Shown: piece after piece, positions 27,932 to 38,059 of the stretch
Position numbering within the stretch: the stretch's first letter is position 1
Layout: each line of letters starts with the position of its first letter
Source of the DNA: an uncultured Bacteroidota bacterium
GTDB lineage: Bacteria; Bacteroidota; Bacteroidia; Flavobacteriales; BACL11
Assembly (NCBI GenBank): GCA_902514225.1
Contig: CABXPN010000003.1
Location: 1 to 58,352, forward strand
Length of the DNA: 58,352 bases
Direction: 5' to 3'
The notes under the pieces: generated by a model
The model's database searches: none
What the model saw: the letters and a program-made list of their open reading frames with translations, nothing else
What the model was told of the DNA's origin: nothing
Position numbers and translations under genes: made by a program

Positions 27932-28662
27932 TTCACAAAATGTTTTTTATAATACCAATTATACAAAATATTGTCACCTCCCCTCAATATGGATCTAAAT
28001 TCCTTTTCTGCTGCAAATTGAACTAAGCTTCTTCTTTTTACAGATGGAAAAACCTCAGAATAATACGAGCCGGGCAGTGAAGAGAATTGTTTATTATATC
28101 CTACTTCTGATGATTTTTTAATAGTAGATTTATCAAATAACCCTTTTGGGAAACAGATTGAATTTATTTCAGTATCACAGATTGATTCTAGAACTTCTTT
28201 TGATTTTTGAAGATCCATCTGTAAAGAGTCAGAATCTAAGGTTGGTAATTCTGAATGGGAAAGAGTATGAGATTGAATCTTAATAAATTTATTCTTTGCA
28301 AGCTCTTTAAGGTTATTAGTGCTAAGGAAATTATCCCTATCTAAAAATGAGCAAACAACAAAAATCGTTATAGGTATTTCTAATTGATTGATTATCCCAA
28401 TATTCTCATACAGACCTTTAAATCCATCATCAAAAGAAATAGAAATCTGATTCTTTTCTTTAGTAATTTCATGAACAATTTCGAAATCTAAATCTCGTAT
28501 TACATTAATGTGTTTAACAAATAGATCTACAGGAGTAGACATATCTGTAAATCTGTTCTCAGAATGAATATCGTGGTAAAAAATACATTTACTATCATCT
28601 GAATTTTTAATCCGTGCTGATAAATTTATTATTGTATTTTTAATCTTATTGTTTAAATCCAT
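27928..28662 (-). CDS. Polysaccharide deacetylase (NodB/CE4 type)
   Basis: 244 residues. Motif 1 is ISFDDGFKG with D78-D79; motif 2 is HTLSH with metal-binding H132 and H136. Later motifs are weaker (CFPKGLFDKS). No signal peptide is evident, so it may act in the cytoplasm on a lipid-linked or nucleotide-linked N-acetyl sugar before export. It overlaps the next GT4 gene by 10 nt. Confidence 0.85.
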   Translation of the reverse strand: MDLNNKIKNTIINLSARIKNSDDSKCIFYHDIHSENRFTDMSTPVDLFVKHINVIRDLDFEIVHEITKEKNQISISFDDGFKGLYENIGIINQLEIPITIFVVCSFLDRDNFLSTNNLKELAKNKFIKIQSHTLSHSELPTLDSDSLQMDLQKSKEVLESICDTEINSICFPKGLFDKSTIKKSSEVGYNKQFSSLPGSYYSEVFPSVKRRSLVQFAAEKEFRSILRGGDNILYNWYYKKHFVK

Positions 28663-29711
28663 TGTTTAACTTTCTGAATTGCAAATAATAGGTTCTTTAT
28701 GTATAAATTATAATTCCAATAATCCTTCATCAAAGCTACTGCATTTTCCGACATTTTTCTATTTAAATCTGGGTTATTATATATTTCTAACATCTTTTCC
28801 TCTAGTTCATCCCAATTATCTATTACAAAACCTGTTTCTTTATTTATTATCAAATCATGTACAGACCCAACTTCTTTATGAGCAATTACAGAAAGAGATG
28901 ATGACATAGCCTCATTTACAACTAATCCCCAAGATTCTACTGATGAAGGAAATACAAAGACAGAGGAATTATGATATAATCTTAATAAGATATCTCCAAA
29001 AACACTTCCTTTAAACAGTATCTTTTCATTGTTATATTTTCTTTTATACACCTCCAGATTTGGCCCACCTCCAACTATTATTAATTCTGAATCTTTTTCG
29101 GAAAAAGCAGACAAAAACCTTTCACACAGAACATCAACATTTTTTGTATCTAATAACCTGCCAACAAACAAAAAAGTAAACTTACCTGGAAAGATCTTGT
29201 TTTCATGATAATACTTTTTATTATTCACCATCATAGGAATCATAAAAATTCTTTCTTCTTTCATTCCATAATGAATGAATAAATCTTTATGTGTTTTAGT
29301 GCCTCCAGCAAAACCTAAAACATATTTATTTCTGAAAATTACATTCAGATAGATGTATTTAATTATTTGTTTTATAATGTTATTTGGAATCTTTAATTGA
29401 GTATCTGATTCGACAGCAATATTTTTCTTATTAATAGAAAATATATTGAATAAAAAAGTCAGTATAAATACATAATTATTATATCCGTTAATAATAACAA
29501 AATCATTTTTAATCCTGGTGGAACGAATAAATTTTATTTTCTGAATAAGTGATAAGTTTGATAAAAAAATTGGAGATGAAAGAAATTCGTTTGTTATTGC
29601 TTCGGATTTGGAGTTTATAAAAGCATGTTCTATTCCTTGTTTTGAATGTACATTTACAATTAAATCAATTGTATAAGAAGCTGGCTCTACAAAATATGTA
29701 AACACTTTCAT
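28653..29711 (-). CDS. Glycosyltransferase family 4
   Basis: 352 residues, GT-B fold. The donor-binding half shows FLFVGRLLDTKNVD, ELIIVGGGPN and the acidic-loop region SWGLVVNEAMSSSLSVIA. The N-terminal domain is rich in aromatic and basic residues that probably contact the membrane. Specificity cannot be predicted. Confidence 0.9.
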   Translation of the reverse strand: MKVFTYFVEPASYTIDLIVNVHSKQGIEHAFINSKSEAITNEFLSSPIFLSNLSLIQKIKFIRSTRIKNDFVIINGYNNYVFILTFLFNIFSINKKNIAVESDTQLKIPNNIIKQIIKYIYLNVIFRNKYVLGFAGGTKTHKDLFIHYGMKEERIFMIPMMVNNKKYYHENKIFPGKFTFLFVGRLLDTKNVDVLCERFLSAFSEKDSELIIVGGGPNLEVYKRKYNNEKILFKGSVFGDILLRLYHNSSVFVFPSSVESWGLVVNEAMSSSLSVIAHKEVGSVHDLIINKETGFVIDNWDELEEKMLEIYNNPDLNRKMSENAVALMKDYWNYNLYIKNLLFAIQKVKQWI

Positions 29712-30745
29712 TTCTTAAATATTTTATAAACACCTCTTAAAAACCAAACAACATTGCTTTCAAGATTATACTTTAATTCCTGCCATTTTGATGAAAATAT
29801 TTGCAATGAAAATAAATCTTTTGACTGAGGAATAAAGTTTAATAATTTATATCTATATCCTCCCCTTCCAAAATTTATTATTACAGATTCTTCTGAACTC
29901 AGAACGGTAATTAATGAGATATAATTAAATATATTAATCATCTTTGAATTATCAAACATATCTATCCAAGTTAAATATTGAGTAGAATCTTTTATAACAA
30001 ATGAAATAGCATTTATCTTATTATTAGTTTTAACAATACTAAGAATAATTTTTTCTTTATTGTAAAGTGCCTCAATTAATAATAATTGAGCAGCTGGCAA
30101 ATAATTCTTATCTCTCAAACCTAATTTAATCATATCACCTCTTAAATTTTCTATTTCATCAATTGGAAAATCTAAAATATTACAACCTATTAACTCGTGT
30201 TTTTTATCTTTATGTTTTTTAATTATTCTCCTAAATTCTGTTTTCTGTTTAGATCTATATTGAGAAGAATTCTCAGGAAAAACACCTTTTCCTAATTGTA
30301 AAATTGAATATTCAGAAGAGAGTGTAAGTTTACAATAATTTGGTAATTTCTTTTCTAAAATAGACGAATTAGTTGTTATGTTAATAAGATTAAAATATCT
30401 TATTGTAAAATTAGATCTCAACTCTTTCACTACTAAATCAAGATCAACCTCAATATCTGTTAGATAATCACAGAAATCAGCATGTATGTCATTTATAAAC
30501 CTTAATCTTAATCTTCTGTCAATATAAAAAGGCAGTATTGATTTAATATAATTATCATCATATAATACTACTATCGATAATATGTTTCTTGACTTACTTA
30601 AATCATATTTCCATGAAAAATAATTAAACTCAAAAGATTGAAAAACAGAATAACTATTCTTTTCTCTAAAAAGTCTATTCCAGTCCTCCTCCAGATTTTT
30701 GAAGTCTGATATATTGTTAATTACTTTAAGATTCATAATCTTCAA
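29708..30745 (-). CDS. FemAB/GNAT-like acyltransferase
   Basis: 345 residues, no membrane helices. The N-terminal DWNRLF, the central stretch with conserved aromatic and basic residues, and the C-terminal INFGRGGYRYKLLNF resemble the Acetyltransf_6 (BcsL/CelD-like) FemAB-type GNAT family. Members often sit in exopolysaccharide loci and may acylate a sugar or add an amino acid. Assignment rests on overall pattern rather than a catalytic motif. It overlaps the upstream polymerase gene by 20 nt. Confidence 0.65.
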   Translation of the reverse strand: MKIMNLKVINNISDFKNLEEDWNRLFREKNSYSVFQSFEFNYFSWKYDLSKSRNILSIVVLYDDNYIKSILPFYIDRRLRLRFINDIHADFCDYLTDIEVDLDLVVKELRSNFTIRYFNLINITTNSSILEKKLPNYCKLTLSSEYSILQLGKGVFPENSSQYRSKQKTEFRRIIKKHKDKKHELIGCNILDFPIDEIENLRGDMIKLGLRDKNYLPAAQLLLIEALYNKEKIILSIVKTNNKINAISFVIKDSTQYLTWIDMFDNSKMINIFNYISLITVLSSEESVIINFGRGGYRYKLLNFIPQSKDLFSLQIFSSKWQELKYNLESNVVWFLRGVYKIFKK

Positions 30746-31862
30746 TGAATTTTGAGTAAGATAGATACGCTAAACTAAACCAAAATAATATAGTCTGAAA
30801 TTCATTAATTCCTGTTATTAAGCTTTCAAATAAAGTGGATATTAAAGTTAATAAAACTATAAAAAGAAATATATTACCTTTTTGTTTTTTATTTATATAA
30901 TAATAAAATAATACGAAAGATTTTCTTAGAATTATCATAATTATTAAAAATCCAAAAACAATCCCATACTGAAGAAAAAGGGAGAGATAACCATTGTGCG
31001 AAGCCATAAAGAATCCTTGATATTCTTCTGGAGTTTCAATTTTTTCTGGTAATCCAGAATATTCATTTAATCCATATCCAAACCAAAGTTTCTTGTTTAG
31101 ATTTTCTATCGCAAAATTAAATTGTTCTGTTCTGTCGTTAAAGAAACTTTGGGAAGAAACTCTATTAAAGCTTGTATCAAGATCTGTGGTTGACAAAATA
31201 ATTAGCAAACTTAATCCCATTAATGCATAAATTATATTACTAAAAGACAATCCGAATTTAAAAATAAATACTAAAGCAATTCCAAGTAAAGCTAATCTAG
31301 AACCAGTAGCAATAGAAACAATAAAAAATAATATTAACAAGAATACATCTAAATTAGTTTTCTTTTCATTTTTCATGAGTACAAAAGAGAAAGCTAAAAC
31401 TGAAAGAGAAGCTAGCATATTAGGATTCCAGATGATTCCACTATATCTTCCAGAAAATAAATGTGGATTAATAAATAACCCTAAAATAATTACAAAAGCA
31501 ATTATATTTATCAATAATTTAGGAAACCTATCTTTAAAATAATCAAAATTGTAATACACAGCAAAAGAAATTAGAGAAAACTGCACAAATCTAGCCATTA
31601 AAAACTCTAAAGATTTCTGATTAAATCCATCTTCAAAAAACAAAAAGTAAATAATATTTATCACATTAATAAGTAATAAAAAGAAGAATGATTTGTGAAA
31701 AATAACATCTTTTATTTGAAGGGGATTTATTAATAATAAAAGAAGTCCGATTCCCATTAAGAAATAGAATATTATAGGAGCAACAACATTAATTTCTGGT
31801 ATTGAATATAATATTGTATTCAATAATAATAAAACAAATCCATATTTTAGGAACCATTTCAT
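30726..31862 (-). CDS. O-antigen ligase/polymerase (Wzy) family membrane protein
   Basis: 378 residues with about ten hydrophobic segments. The large hydrophilic loop carries ENLNKKLWFGYGLNEYSG, followed by MASHNGYLSLFLQYG, the characteristic H-N-.-.-L motif of the Wzy_C/O-antigen ligase family. In a Wzx/Wzy/Wzc locus this is the expected periplasmic repeat-unit polymerase. It could instead be a ligase, but the flippase next to it favours polymerase. Confidence 0.82.
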   Translation of the reverse strand: MKWFLKYGFVLLLLNTILYSIPEINVVAPIIFYFLMGIGLLLLLINPLQIKDVIFHKSFFFLLLINVINIIYFLFFEDGFNQKSLEFLMARFVQFSLISFAVYYNFDYFKDRFPKLLINIIAFVIILGLFINPHLFSGRYSGIIWNPNMLASLSVLAFSFVLMKNEKKTNLDVFLLILFFIVSIATGSRLALLGIALVFIFKFGLSFSNIIYALMGLSLLIILSTTDLDTSFNRVSSQSFFNDRTEQFNFAIENLNKKLWFGYGLNEYSGLPEKIETPEEYQGFFMASHNGYLSLFLQYGIVFGFLIIMIILRKSFVLFYYYINKKQKGNIFLFIVLLTLISTLFESLITGINEFQTILFWFSLAYLSYSKFIEDYES

Positions 31863-33316
31863 CAGATAATTTCTTTATATAATTTCTTAATGTTTTTATA
31901 GAACACCAAAAAGTATAGTAGGTACAAGAGTACTGGTGCAAGAAGATAATAGTACATATTTGTATTTATTTGGCTTGAAAATCTAATTGAAGCCCAAAAC
32001 AAAGGAACTGAACAAAAGATTAACCAAAACAATTCTTTACTAAATGGATTTATATTTATATTTTTCTGAATAAAGAATAAGCTGGACAAATTTGATAATA
32101 CCATAAAAATAATATACAAACTTACAATAGCTGACAAACCATAATCTTCTACCAAGTAAACCGCTAAACCTGTAATCAAAATCGCTTTTACACTTTCAAT
32201 ATATAAAGATTGTTTTTCTAAACCAGCCATAAGCATAAATGAACCTGTATTACCTGCTAATAATGATATAATCCTAGCTATCATTACAACTATAAGGTAA
32301 TTTCTGTATTCAAGTAACGAACCATCTTTTGCAAAAACAATTAGTATATCATCAGTAAAAAATATAATCAGAATAGAAAAAGGTATTGTAAGAAGATTTA
32401 TCATAAAAGTTGTTTTCTTATATAATAAATTTAGTTCCGAAAAATTCTTTTCAGAATACAATTTAGAGATTACTGGAGCAAAAATCTTTCTTAAATTTTT
32501 ATTTAGAAATAATGTAAGTGCAGTTATTGTAAGAATAATACTATAAACTCCCATCATTTTTGGTGGTAACATTATTCCTAAAACAAATGCTAAAGATTGT
32601 CCGGAAAAGAACACAATTATTGAATTTAAATATATGTTTTTAGCGTATTCTACCACATCTTTACCAAGTTCCAATTTAGGAACATTACCAACTAGTAAAT
32701 TCATTTCTTTTCTATGGAAATTATAATACAACAAAAATATCACAACAAATTGTGTTAAGAGTTCAGCAAAAACAAAATAAACTATATCAGATGAAAACTG
32801 AAAAACTAAAAATGTAAGCACAGCCCTTAAAGGAACACTTACAAAAGTTCCGAAAATTATTATCTCACGGATTTTTAATACCGATCTATATATTGAAGTG
32901 ATAATCCCCATAAAAATTGAAATAGGAGCATGTATTGATATTATCAATAATAAATAAGAAAAATTATCCGTATTAACATAAATGTACTTATCAATAGAAG
33001 AAGAAGAAAAGAACATAATAGATAAAAATAAGACAGAAGTAACTAATGCATATTTCAAAAATTTATAAATCAAAAATTTAGCTTTTGCTTTGTTTGATTG
33101 CATAAATGAAGGGAAAAACTTCAATATAACTAAAGGAATACCTAAAGACAAAATTGTATCTGCAAACATTGCAAAAGTATGTGCTGTTGCATATTTACCC
33201 CACTCTGAAGTTCCCACCTCTCTAATTACATATGTTTTTACAAAAAAACCAACTACAAATGCAAAAACAGAACCTATTATTCCCCAATTTGCTTGTCTGA
33301 CAATTAACCTTAACAT
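31862..33316 (-). CDS. Lipid-linked oligosaccharide flippase (Wzx/MOP superfamily)
   Basis: 484 residues with 12-14 membrane helices and the typical N-terminus (ANWGIIGSVFAFVVGFFVKTYV) of polysaccharide-export MATE-like proteins. It should flip undecaprenyl-linked repeat units across the inner membrane for polymerisation. It abuts the polymerase gene (1-nt overlap), a common Wzx-Wzy arrangement. Confidence 0.9.
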   Translation of the reverse strand: MLRLIVRQANWGIIGSVFAFVVGFFVKTYVIREVGTSEWGKYATAHTFAMFADTILSLGIPLVILKFFPSFMQSNKAKAKFLIYKFLKYALVTSVLFLSIMFFSSSSIDKYIYVNTDNFSYLLLIISIHAPISIFMGIITSIYRSVLKIREIIIFGTFVSVPLRAVLTFLVFQFSSDIVYFVFAELLTQFVVIFLLYYNFHRKEMNLLVGNVPKLELGKDVVEYAKNIYLNSIIVFFSGQSLAFVLGIMLPPKMMGVYSIILTITALTLFLNKNLRKIFAPVISKLYSEKNFSELNLLYKKTTFMINLLTIPFSILIIFFTDDILIVFAKDGSLLEYRNYLIVVMIARIISLLAGNTGSFMLMAGLEKQSLYIESVKAILITGLAVYLVEDYGLSAIVSLYIIFMVLSNLSSLFFIQKNININPFSKELFWLIFCSVPLFWASIRFSSQINTNMYYYLLAPVLLYLLYFLVFYKNIKKLYKEII

Positions 33317-33318
33317 AA

Positions 33319-33999
33319 TTAAAATTTATATTCAAAGATATCAATATCTTTTTGATAAATCTGATGAACCTTCTCAATCATTTTAGTAGTATAAATATCT
33401 TTATAGTCTTTCTTATCAGTTTTATTATGATGTTCTAACTTAAAGTCCGATTTTAAGATATCGTTTATTTTTTCTATAGATTTGTTAAGATTCTCAAATC
33501 TTCCAATATGATCAACTATGATTTTCCCATTCTTATCACAAACAAATTCGTGTTGAGGGATAAGATGCATAATTTCCCAAATTATTTTTTCATTTAGACC
33601 ATTAAGTACAAAGTCCTCAAAATCTCTATAAATAGATAGATGAATTTTAAATGCATTTTTATCATGTATATTCATCCCTCCTTTCTCTAAAAATTCATAA
33701 GCAGAATACAATCTATCCCATGGGTTTCTTATAATAGTAAAAGTGAAAAAATCAGAATATCTACTCCCAAAAACTTGTTTATAGAAACTAACCGACCTAT
33801 GTCCTTCTAAAGTAACATTTCCAAAAATTGATATCACCAAAGAAATACCAGCAGTTTTCGGAATATGAATAAAAATAATTTTCTTATTATTAAAAGCATT
33901 AAGTAAAGTTCCATCTTCTAAAACCTTACTTCTCTGTTTCTTAGCAAAATTATTTCTTTTGATATTATTTATTATATTTCTGATAAAATTACTCATCAA
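33319..33999 (-). CDS. Carbohydrate sulfotransferase (Sulfotransfer_2 family)
   Basis: 226 residues. The PAPS 5'-phosphate loop is IFIHIPKTAGISL and the 3'-phosphate motif is IIRNPWDRLYSAYEFL, both typical of the sulfotransferase family that includes HNK-1-type carbohydrate enzymes. It probably places a sulfate on a sugar of the lipid-linked repeat. It differs in fold family from the second sulfotransferase at 37285, suggesting two sulfated positions. Confidence 0.88.
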   Translation of the reverse strand: MMSNFIRNIINNIKRNNFAKKQRSKVLEDGTLLNAFNNKKIIFIHIPKTAGISLVISIFGNVTLEGHRSVSFYKQVFGSRYSDFFTFTIIRNPWDRLYSAYEFLEKGGMNIHDKNAFKIHLSIYRDFEDFVLNGLNEKIIWEIMHLIPQHEFVCDKNGKIIVDHIGRFENLNKSIEKINDILKSDFKLEHHNKTDKKDYKDIYTTKMIEKVHQIYQKDIDIFEYKF

Positions 34000-35122
34000 A
34001 CACTTGATTTTTTAAGAAATTAGAAATTGTATTTTTAATATTATATTTTTCATCAAAAGGAAATGAAACTGTATTGTTCTTAAAATCTAAGATTCTTTTT
34101 GAAAGATTTAATTCATCAGATTTTGAAACTAAGAAGTTATCTTTCATATCATCAGGTATCAACTCTGAGATTCCTTGATTTCTGACAGCAATAAAAGGGG
34201 TGTTTGTAGCCCAACTTTCTAAATAAACACAACCTAAAGCTTCATAATAAGATGGCAAAACAAATAAATCTATTTCATTATAAAAAACATTTAACGCACT
34301 ATGTTCTTTTTCACTTTCAAAACTAACAATAGAATCTAAATTATGTTTTTTAACATAATTGCAACATTCATCTAATTTATGCCCAGAGCCTATTAATTTT
34401 AATAAGATCTTTTCTCCTTTTAAAAATATTCTCTCAACAGCTTTGATCAACGTAATTTGATCTTTTATTTCCCAAAAGTTTGCAACACATCCTATTGTAA
34501 AAACATCATTTTTTTCGACCTCTACCGGATAAAATTTTGAAGTGTCCACACCATTGTACAAAACAAGTTCCTCTTTCGGGGAATAAGTAGGATATTTTCT
34601 TAATTGCTTTAAAACTAATTCTGAAACTCCAATATTCAAATCTGATTTATTTAAATGACTAATTGTTCTTTTAATCAGATAAGTTTTCTGGAATCTCTTA
34701 ATAATATGACTTCTTCCATTTAATAATTGTAGAACGTCTAATCCATGATGCTGAACTATTTTAGTACAGGTTAAATCCTCAACTAAATACGCTGCAGGAT
34801 AAGAAACATGAGAATGAGAAAAAGAAATATTAGTAATATTGTTCTTTTTCAAGAATATAGAAAATCTTCTTTTATTGCAACTATTAAACAATCCAGGAAA
34901 AATGAAATATGGAAAATCAAAAGTCTTAAAAATCTTTACTTTAAACCCTTTAAATTCATAATCTGACTCCAAAGAGAAATATGAAACAACTTTTACAATT
35001 TCAATACTAAAATTACTCTGATTTTGTATCTCCTTAATTTGATCATAAACATAATTCCCTACAAAAGATTCATTTGAAGGAAAAAATGGTGTGATAACTA
35101 AATATGTATTTTGTCTAATCAT
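33989..35122 (-). CDS. Glycosyltransferase family 4
   Basis: 377 residues, GT-B fold. Seen: VVITPFFPSNESFVGNYV-type N-terminus, QHHGLDVLQLL, TIGCVANFWEIKDQ (donor-domain start), KLIGSGHKLDEC and LFVLPSYYEALGCVYLESW, the acidic-loop region. It overlaps both neighbours by 8-11 nt. Sugar specificity unknown. Confidence 0.9.
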   Translation of the reverse strand: MIRQNTYLVITPFFPSNESFVGNYVYDQIKEIQNQSNFSIEIVKVVSYFSLESDYEFKGFKVKIFKTFDFPYFIFPGLFNSCNKRRFSIFLKKNNITNISFSHSHVSYPAAYLVEDLTCTKIVQHHGLDVLQLLNGRSHIIKRFQKTYLIKRTISHLNKSDLNIGVSELVLKQLRKYPTYSPKEELVLYNGVDTSKFYPVEVEKNDVFTIGCVANFWEIKDQITLIKAVERIFLKGEKILLKLIGSGHKLDECCNYVKKHNLDSIVSFESEKEHSALNVFYNEIDLFVLPSYYEALGCVYLESWATNTPFIAVRNQGISELIPDDMKDNFLVSKSDELNLSKRILDFKNNTVSFPFDEKYNIKNTISNFLKNQVFDE

Positions 35123-36209
35123 TCAATATATTATTAATTTCATCCTCCCAAAATTTAATTTTATTTTTCCAAGAGAACTCCTTTGCTAAACACACCACAT
35201 CTTTAGAACAAGACTGCAGTAAATGATCGTTATCAATCAGTTTATTAACTATATTAATCACTTCATCAAATTCATTTACAACAAAGCCGTTTTTTCCATT
35301 TTCAATCCATTCTGAAGCTCCATAATCAGAATAAACTATTGATGGAACCCCACTAGCGGCTGCTTCTAATATTACTTTTGGAAATCCCTCTGACCTTGAT
35401 GGAAGGAATAGTAGATCCATATTTCTCAATAATTTTGGAAGATTATCACGACTCAATTTTCCATGTAAAGTAATATTATCTAGAAATTCTAACTCTGTAT
35501 TTTTTTTAGTTTTATTCTGCCATTCATCTTTATAATTAATCTTCCTTTTTCTAGAAACTTTAAGATATTTCTTGTTTCCGACAACATGAAAATTAAGATT
35601 AGGAAATTTCTTAGCAAGCTTAAAAAATTCTTCTATATTCTTTCTTTGTATCAAACTTCCTATAAACACAATATCTTTTAATGATTCACTCTCTCTATAA
35701 AAAAAATGCTCATTGTCAACTCCAAGATATAAAGGATTCTTCTGCAACTTAACTCCGCATGTAGATTTATAAATAATAAACTTAGAAATACCATAAACAT
35801 ATGGGATTAAATCAAAGTGTCTTTTCATCTTATCAACATCTCCAAAATTATCAATTAAATTTAATTTGCTTCTGTCACACATATTCATCTCAATAGTAGT
35901 AAACACAGGTTTTCTTAGAATTCTTGCAAACTTCAACAACCAATTTGGTGTATCTAAATGCTTAGGGAAATATGCAATATCACATCTTATCAAACCCAAA
36001 ATCATTGCTATAGGAATAGAAATTTGATACGGTTTAAAACAATTAAAAATACTTACCCCAGGAATTAATTCATAATTATTATTTGAAAATCTCATTGTAT
36101 AAACCTCAAATATATTCTTATCTAAATGTGTAGCAATTGATTTACAATTAATATTCTGAGCATTAAGATAATCAATATAACCTCCTAAAAATATTTTCTT
36201 TTTCTTCAT
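35115..36209 (-). CDS. Glycosyltransferase family 4
   Basis: 364 residues, GT-B fold. The donor domain contains DIVFIGSLIQRKNIEEFF, NFHVVGNKKYLK, DLLFLPSRSEGFPKVILEAA and ASGVPSIVYSDYGASEWI. This is a complete set of GT4 motifs including the E-x7-E-type Glu pair. It overlaps the upstream gene by 4 nt. Confidence 0.92.
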   Translation of the reverse strand: MKKKKIFLGGYIDYLNAQNINCKSIATHLDKNIFEVYTMRFSNNNYELIPGVSIFNCFKPYQISIPIAMILGLIRCDIAYFPKHLDTPNWLLKFARILRKPVFTTIEMNMCDRSKLNLIDNFGDVDKMKRHFDLIPYVYGISKFIIYKSTCGVKLQKNPLYLGVDNEHFFYRESESLKDIVFIGSLIQRKNIEEFFKLAKKFPNLNFHVVGNKKYLKVSRKRKINYKDEWQNKTKKNTELEFLDNITLHGKLSRDNLPKLLRNMDLLFLPSRSEGFPKVILEAAASGVPSIVYSDYGASEWIENGKNGFVVNEFDEVINIVNKLIDNDHLLQSCSKDVVCLAKEFSWKNKIKFWEDEINNILND

Positions 36210-37288
36210 TTTAGTAAAGATATAAATTTTTGTTCATCAAATTCAGAATAAAACCTTTCTCTCCAATTTATTGCTTCATCAGAATATCTTTTGTAATCTA
36301 AGAGAATATCTTTTAAAGTAGCGTCAAACGGATACTTAAACTCATTCTCAAACATATTGAAATTATCCTTTAAAGACCTAAGAAATACTGTTGGAATACC
36401 AAACTCAGCACACTCAAAAGTAGTAGTCGAGTATGCGGTTAAATGAATAGAGCAATCTCTGAAACACTGTACTAAAGATCTTGGAGCAACATTCGTTTTC
36501 TTTTCTAATTCACTAATATCAATACAGTTATTAAACCTAGGATGATTTCTAATATAAAATATAAAATCATCATTAGAATTAACCATATTTATTATCTCGT
36601 CGAATAGTTTCTGATTTTGCTCTTCAGTATGGTCTTCTGTAATTTGAAGCGTTACTAAAACAGATCTGTTTGGGTGAGCATGAAAAAACGTTTTATGTTT
36701 CTTTGTTCCGATTACATGAATATTCTTTTTAAAATAATTAGAAGAATCCGCCGCCTCCAAAATCTCTTTAAATCCCTCTCCTACAACTAATAATTCTACA
36801 TTATTCTCTGATAACCTTGAGTTAACAATATTATTTTTAATATAACTTTCTTTATCCGAATAAATCATTCCATGTTGTAAATCAAACAGTTTAGCGTCTT
36901 TATTCACTACTCTAAATATTTCTAACATACTTTGAGATAATACAATATAATTTTTGAATTTAATTCCTCTTAAAAAAGTAAATGATAGAAATTTACCTAT
37001 TTTTTGTTCTGTAAATCCTATTTTCCTAAGTAAAATTATCAGAAAATAAATAAAATCAAAATGAACAGCTTCTCTATTTCTTGCTTTATCTGAATCTCTA
37101 TCTGGTTCCTCAAAAATTAAATAGCTAATATTGTTTAGTTGACAACTTTTATATAGTGGTTTAAGAAACAGATTTTCATCATTTTCTCCTCTATTAAAAT
37201 GTTTTGGATAATAAAATAAAACATCTACTTTCTTTTTCAGAAATAAATATCTGGAAAAATAGAAAAAAGATGTAATGAATTTTATCAT
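36206..37288 (-). CDS. Putative GT-B glycosyltransferase/capsule synthesis protein
   Basis: 360 residues. A QHG motif in LFDLQHGMIYSDKES and the C-terminal HLTAYSTTTFECAEFGIPT resemble GT-B enzymes of the capsule polymerase/polysialyltransferase kind, where S-T-T and E-C-A residues line the nucleotide-sugar site. No GT4 acidic-loop motif is present. Beside the nonulosonate genes, a role in transferring that sugar from its CMP form is plausible but inferred. It overlaps both neighbours by 4 nt. Confidence 0.65.
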   Translation of the reverse strand: MIKFITSFFYFSRYLFLKKKVDVLFYYPKHFNRGENDENLFLKPLYKSCQLNNISYLIFEEPDRDSDKARNREAVHFDFIYFLIILLRKIGFTEQKIGKFLSFTFLRGIKFKNYIVLSQSMLEIFRVVNKDAKLFDLQHGMIYSDKESYIKNNIVNSRLSENNVELLVVGEGFKEILEAADSSNYFKKNIHVIGTKKHKTFFHAHPNRSVLVTLQITEDHTEEQNQKLFDEIINMVNSNDDFIFYIRNHPRFNNCIDISELEKKTNVAPRSLVQCFRDCSIHLTAYSTTTFECAEFGIPTVFLRSLKDNFNMFENEFKYPFDATLKDILLDYKRYSDEAINWRERFYSEFDEQKFISLLK

Positions 37289-38058
37289 ATTTTATATCCA
37301 AAAAATGAATTTAAATGTCTCATTTCTGAGTTACAATATTTAATATCTTCATCAGATAATTCTGATTTATACCCTCCAATTTTCGCGTTTCTTACTTTTA
37401 ACTGATTTCTGTTTTTTCCAAAGTCATTAAATCCTTCTAATTTATTATTTATTTCCTTCTCTCTCATTTTACTTGCAGAAGATTCTTCATATATATCTCT
37501 GATACTATCTTCTGAAATATTTATTTCTAGAAAATCATTAATTCTCTGTAATTCCTGAATTCCATTTTTTTTTAGATTCTCATAAAAAACTAATAGGAAA
37601 TCTTTAGGGATATCTTTATTTCTTTGCCATAAATTATAAAAATGAATTATTCTTTTAAATCCTAAGATATCATCTTTCACGAATTCTGAAATAGAGTTAA
37701 AAACAAAAGGATTTCTTGCTCTTTTTGTAACCTGATGGAAGTGAGAAACAATTACATCCCTAGGATCCCTCACTAAGAAAATAACTTTTCCTCTTTTGTA
37801 CCTGAATCTAGAATTAAACTTAAAAATATCTAAAGAATTATTTCTAGTGCCATCTTCAAGAATTATCTCCGAATCATCATGTTCATTAAAGATAAAGTAT
37901 TTCTCTTTTTTTAATATATGATTGCTTTGTTCCTTCATTTGATTAATCATATGCATTAACCAAGTACGACCTGTTTTCGGAAATGAAACCAGAAAATATT
38001 GCCCTTTCGGATAACAATACGAAAGTATACAATCCTTAATATCCCTCCAAATTTTCAT
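37285..38058 (-). CDS. Sulfotransferase (Sulfotransfer_1 family)
   Basis: 257 residues. The 5'-phosphosulfate loop is VSFPKTGRTWLMHMINQ and the 3'-phosphate motif is LVRDPRDVIVSHFHQ, as in PAPS-dependent cytosolic-type sulfotransferases. The C-terminus has an RNA-like basic region (KGRNAKIGGYKSEL in altered form: RNAKIGGYKSEL) near the PAPS site. It lies 2 nt from the CMP-sugar gene and is the second sulfotransferase of the locus. Confidence 0.88.
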   Translation of the reverse strand: MKIWRDIKDCILSYCYPKGQYFLVSFPKTGRTWLMHMINQMKEQSNHILKKEKYFIFNEHDDSEIILEDGTRNNSLDIFKFNSRFRYKRGKVIFLVRDPRDVIVSHFHQVTKRARNPFVFNSISEFVKDDILGFKRIIHFYNLWQRNKDIPKDFLLVFYENLKKNGIQELQRINDFLEINISEDSIRDIYEESSASKMREKEINNKLEGFNDFGKNRNQLKVRNAKIGGYKSELSDEDIKYCNSEMRHLNSFFGYKI

Positions 38059-38059
38059 C

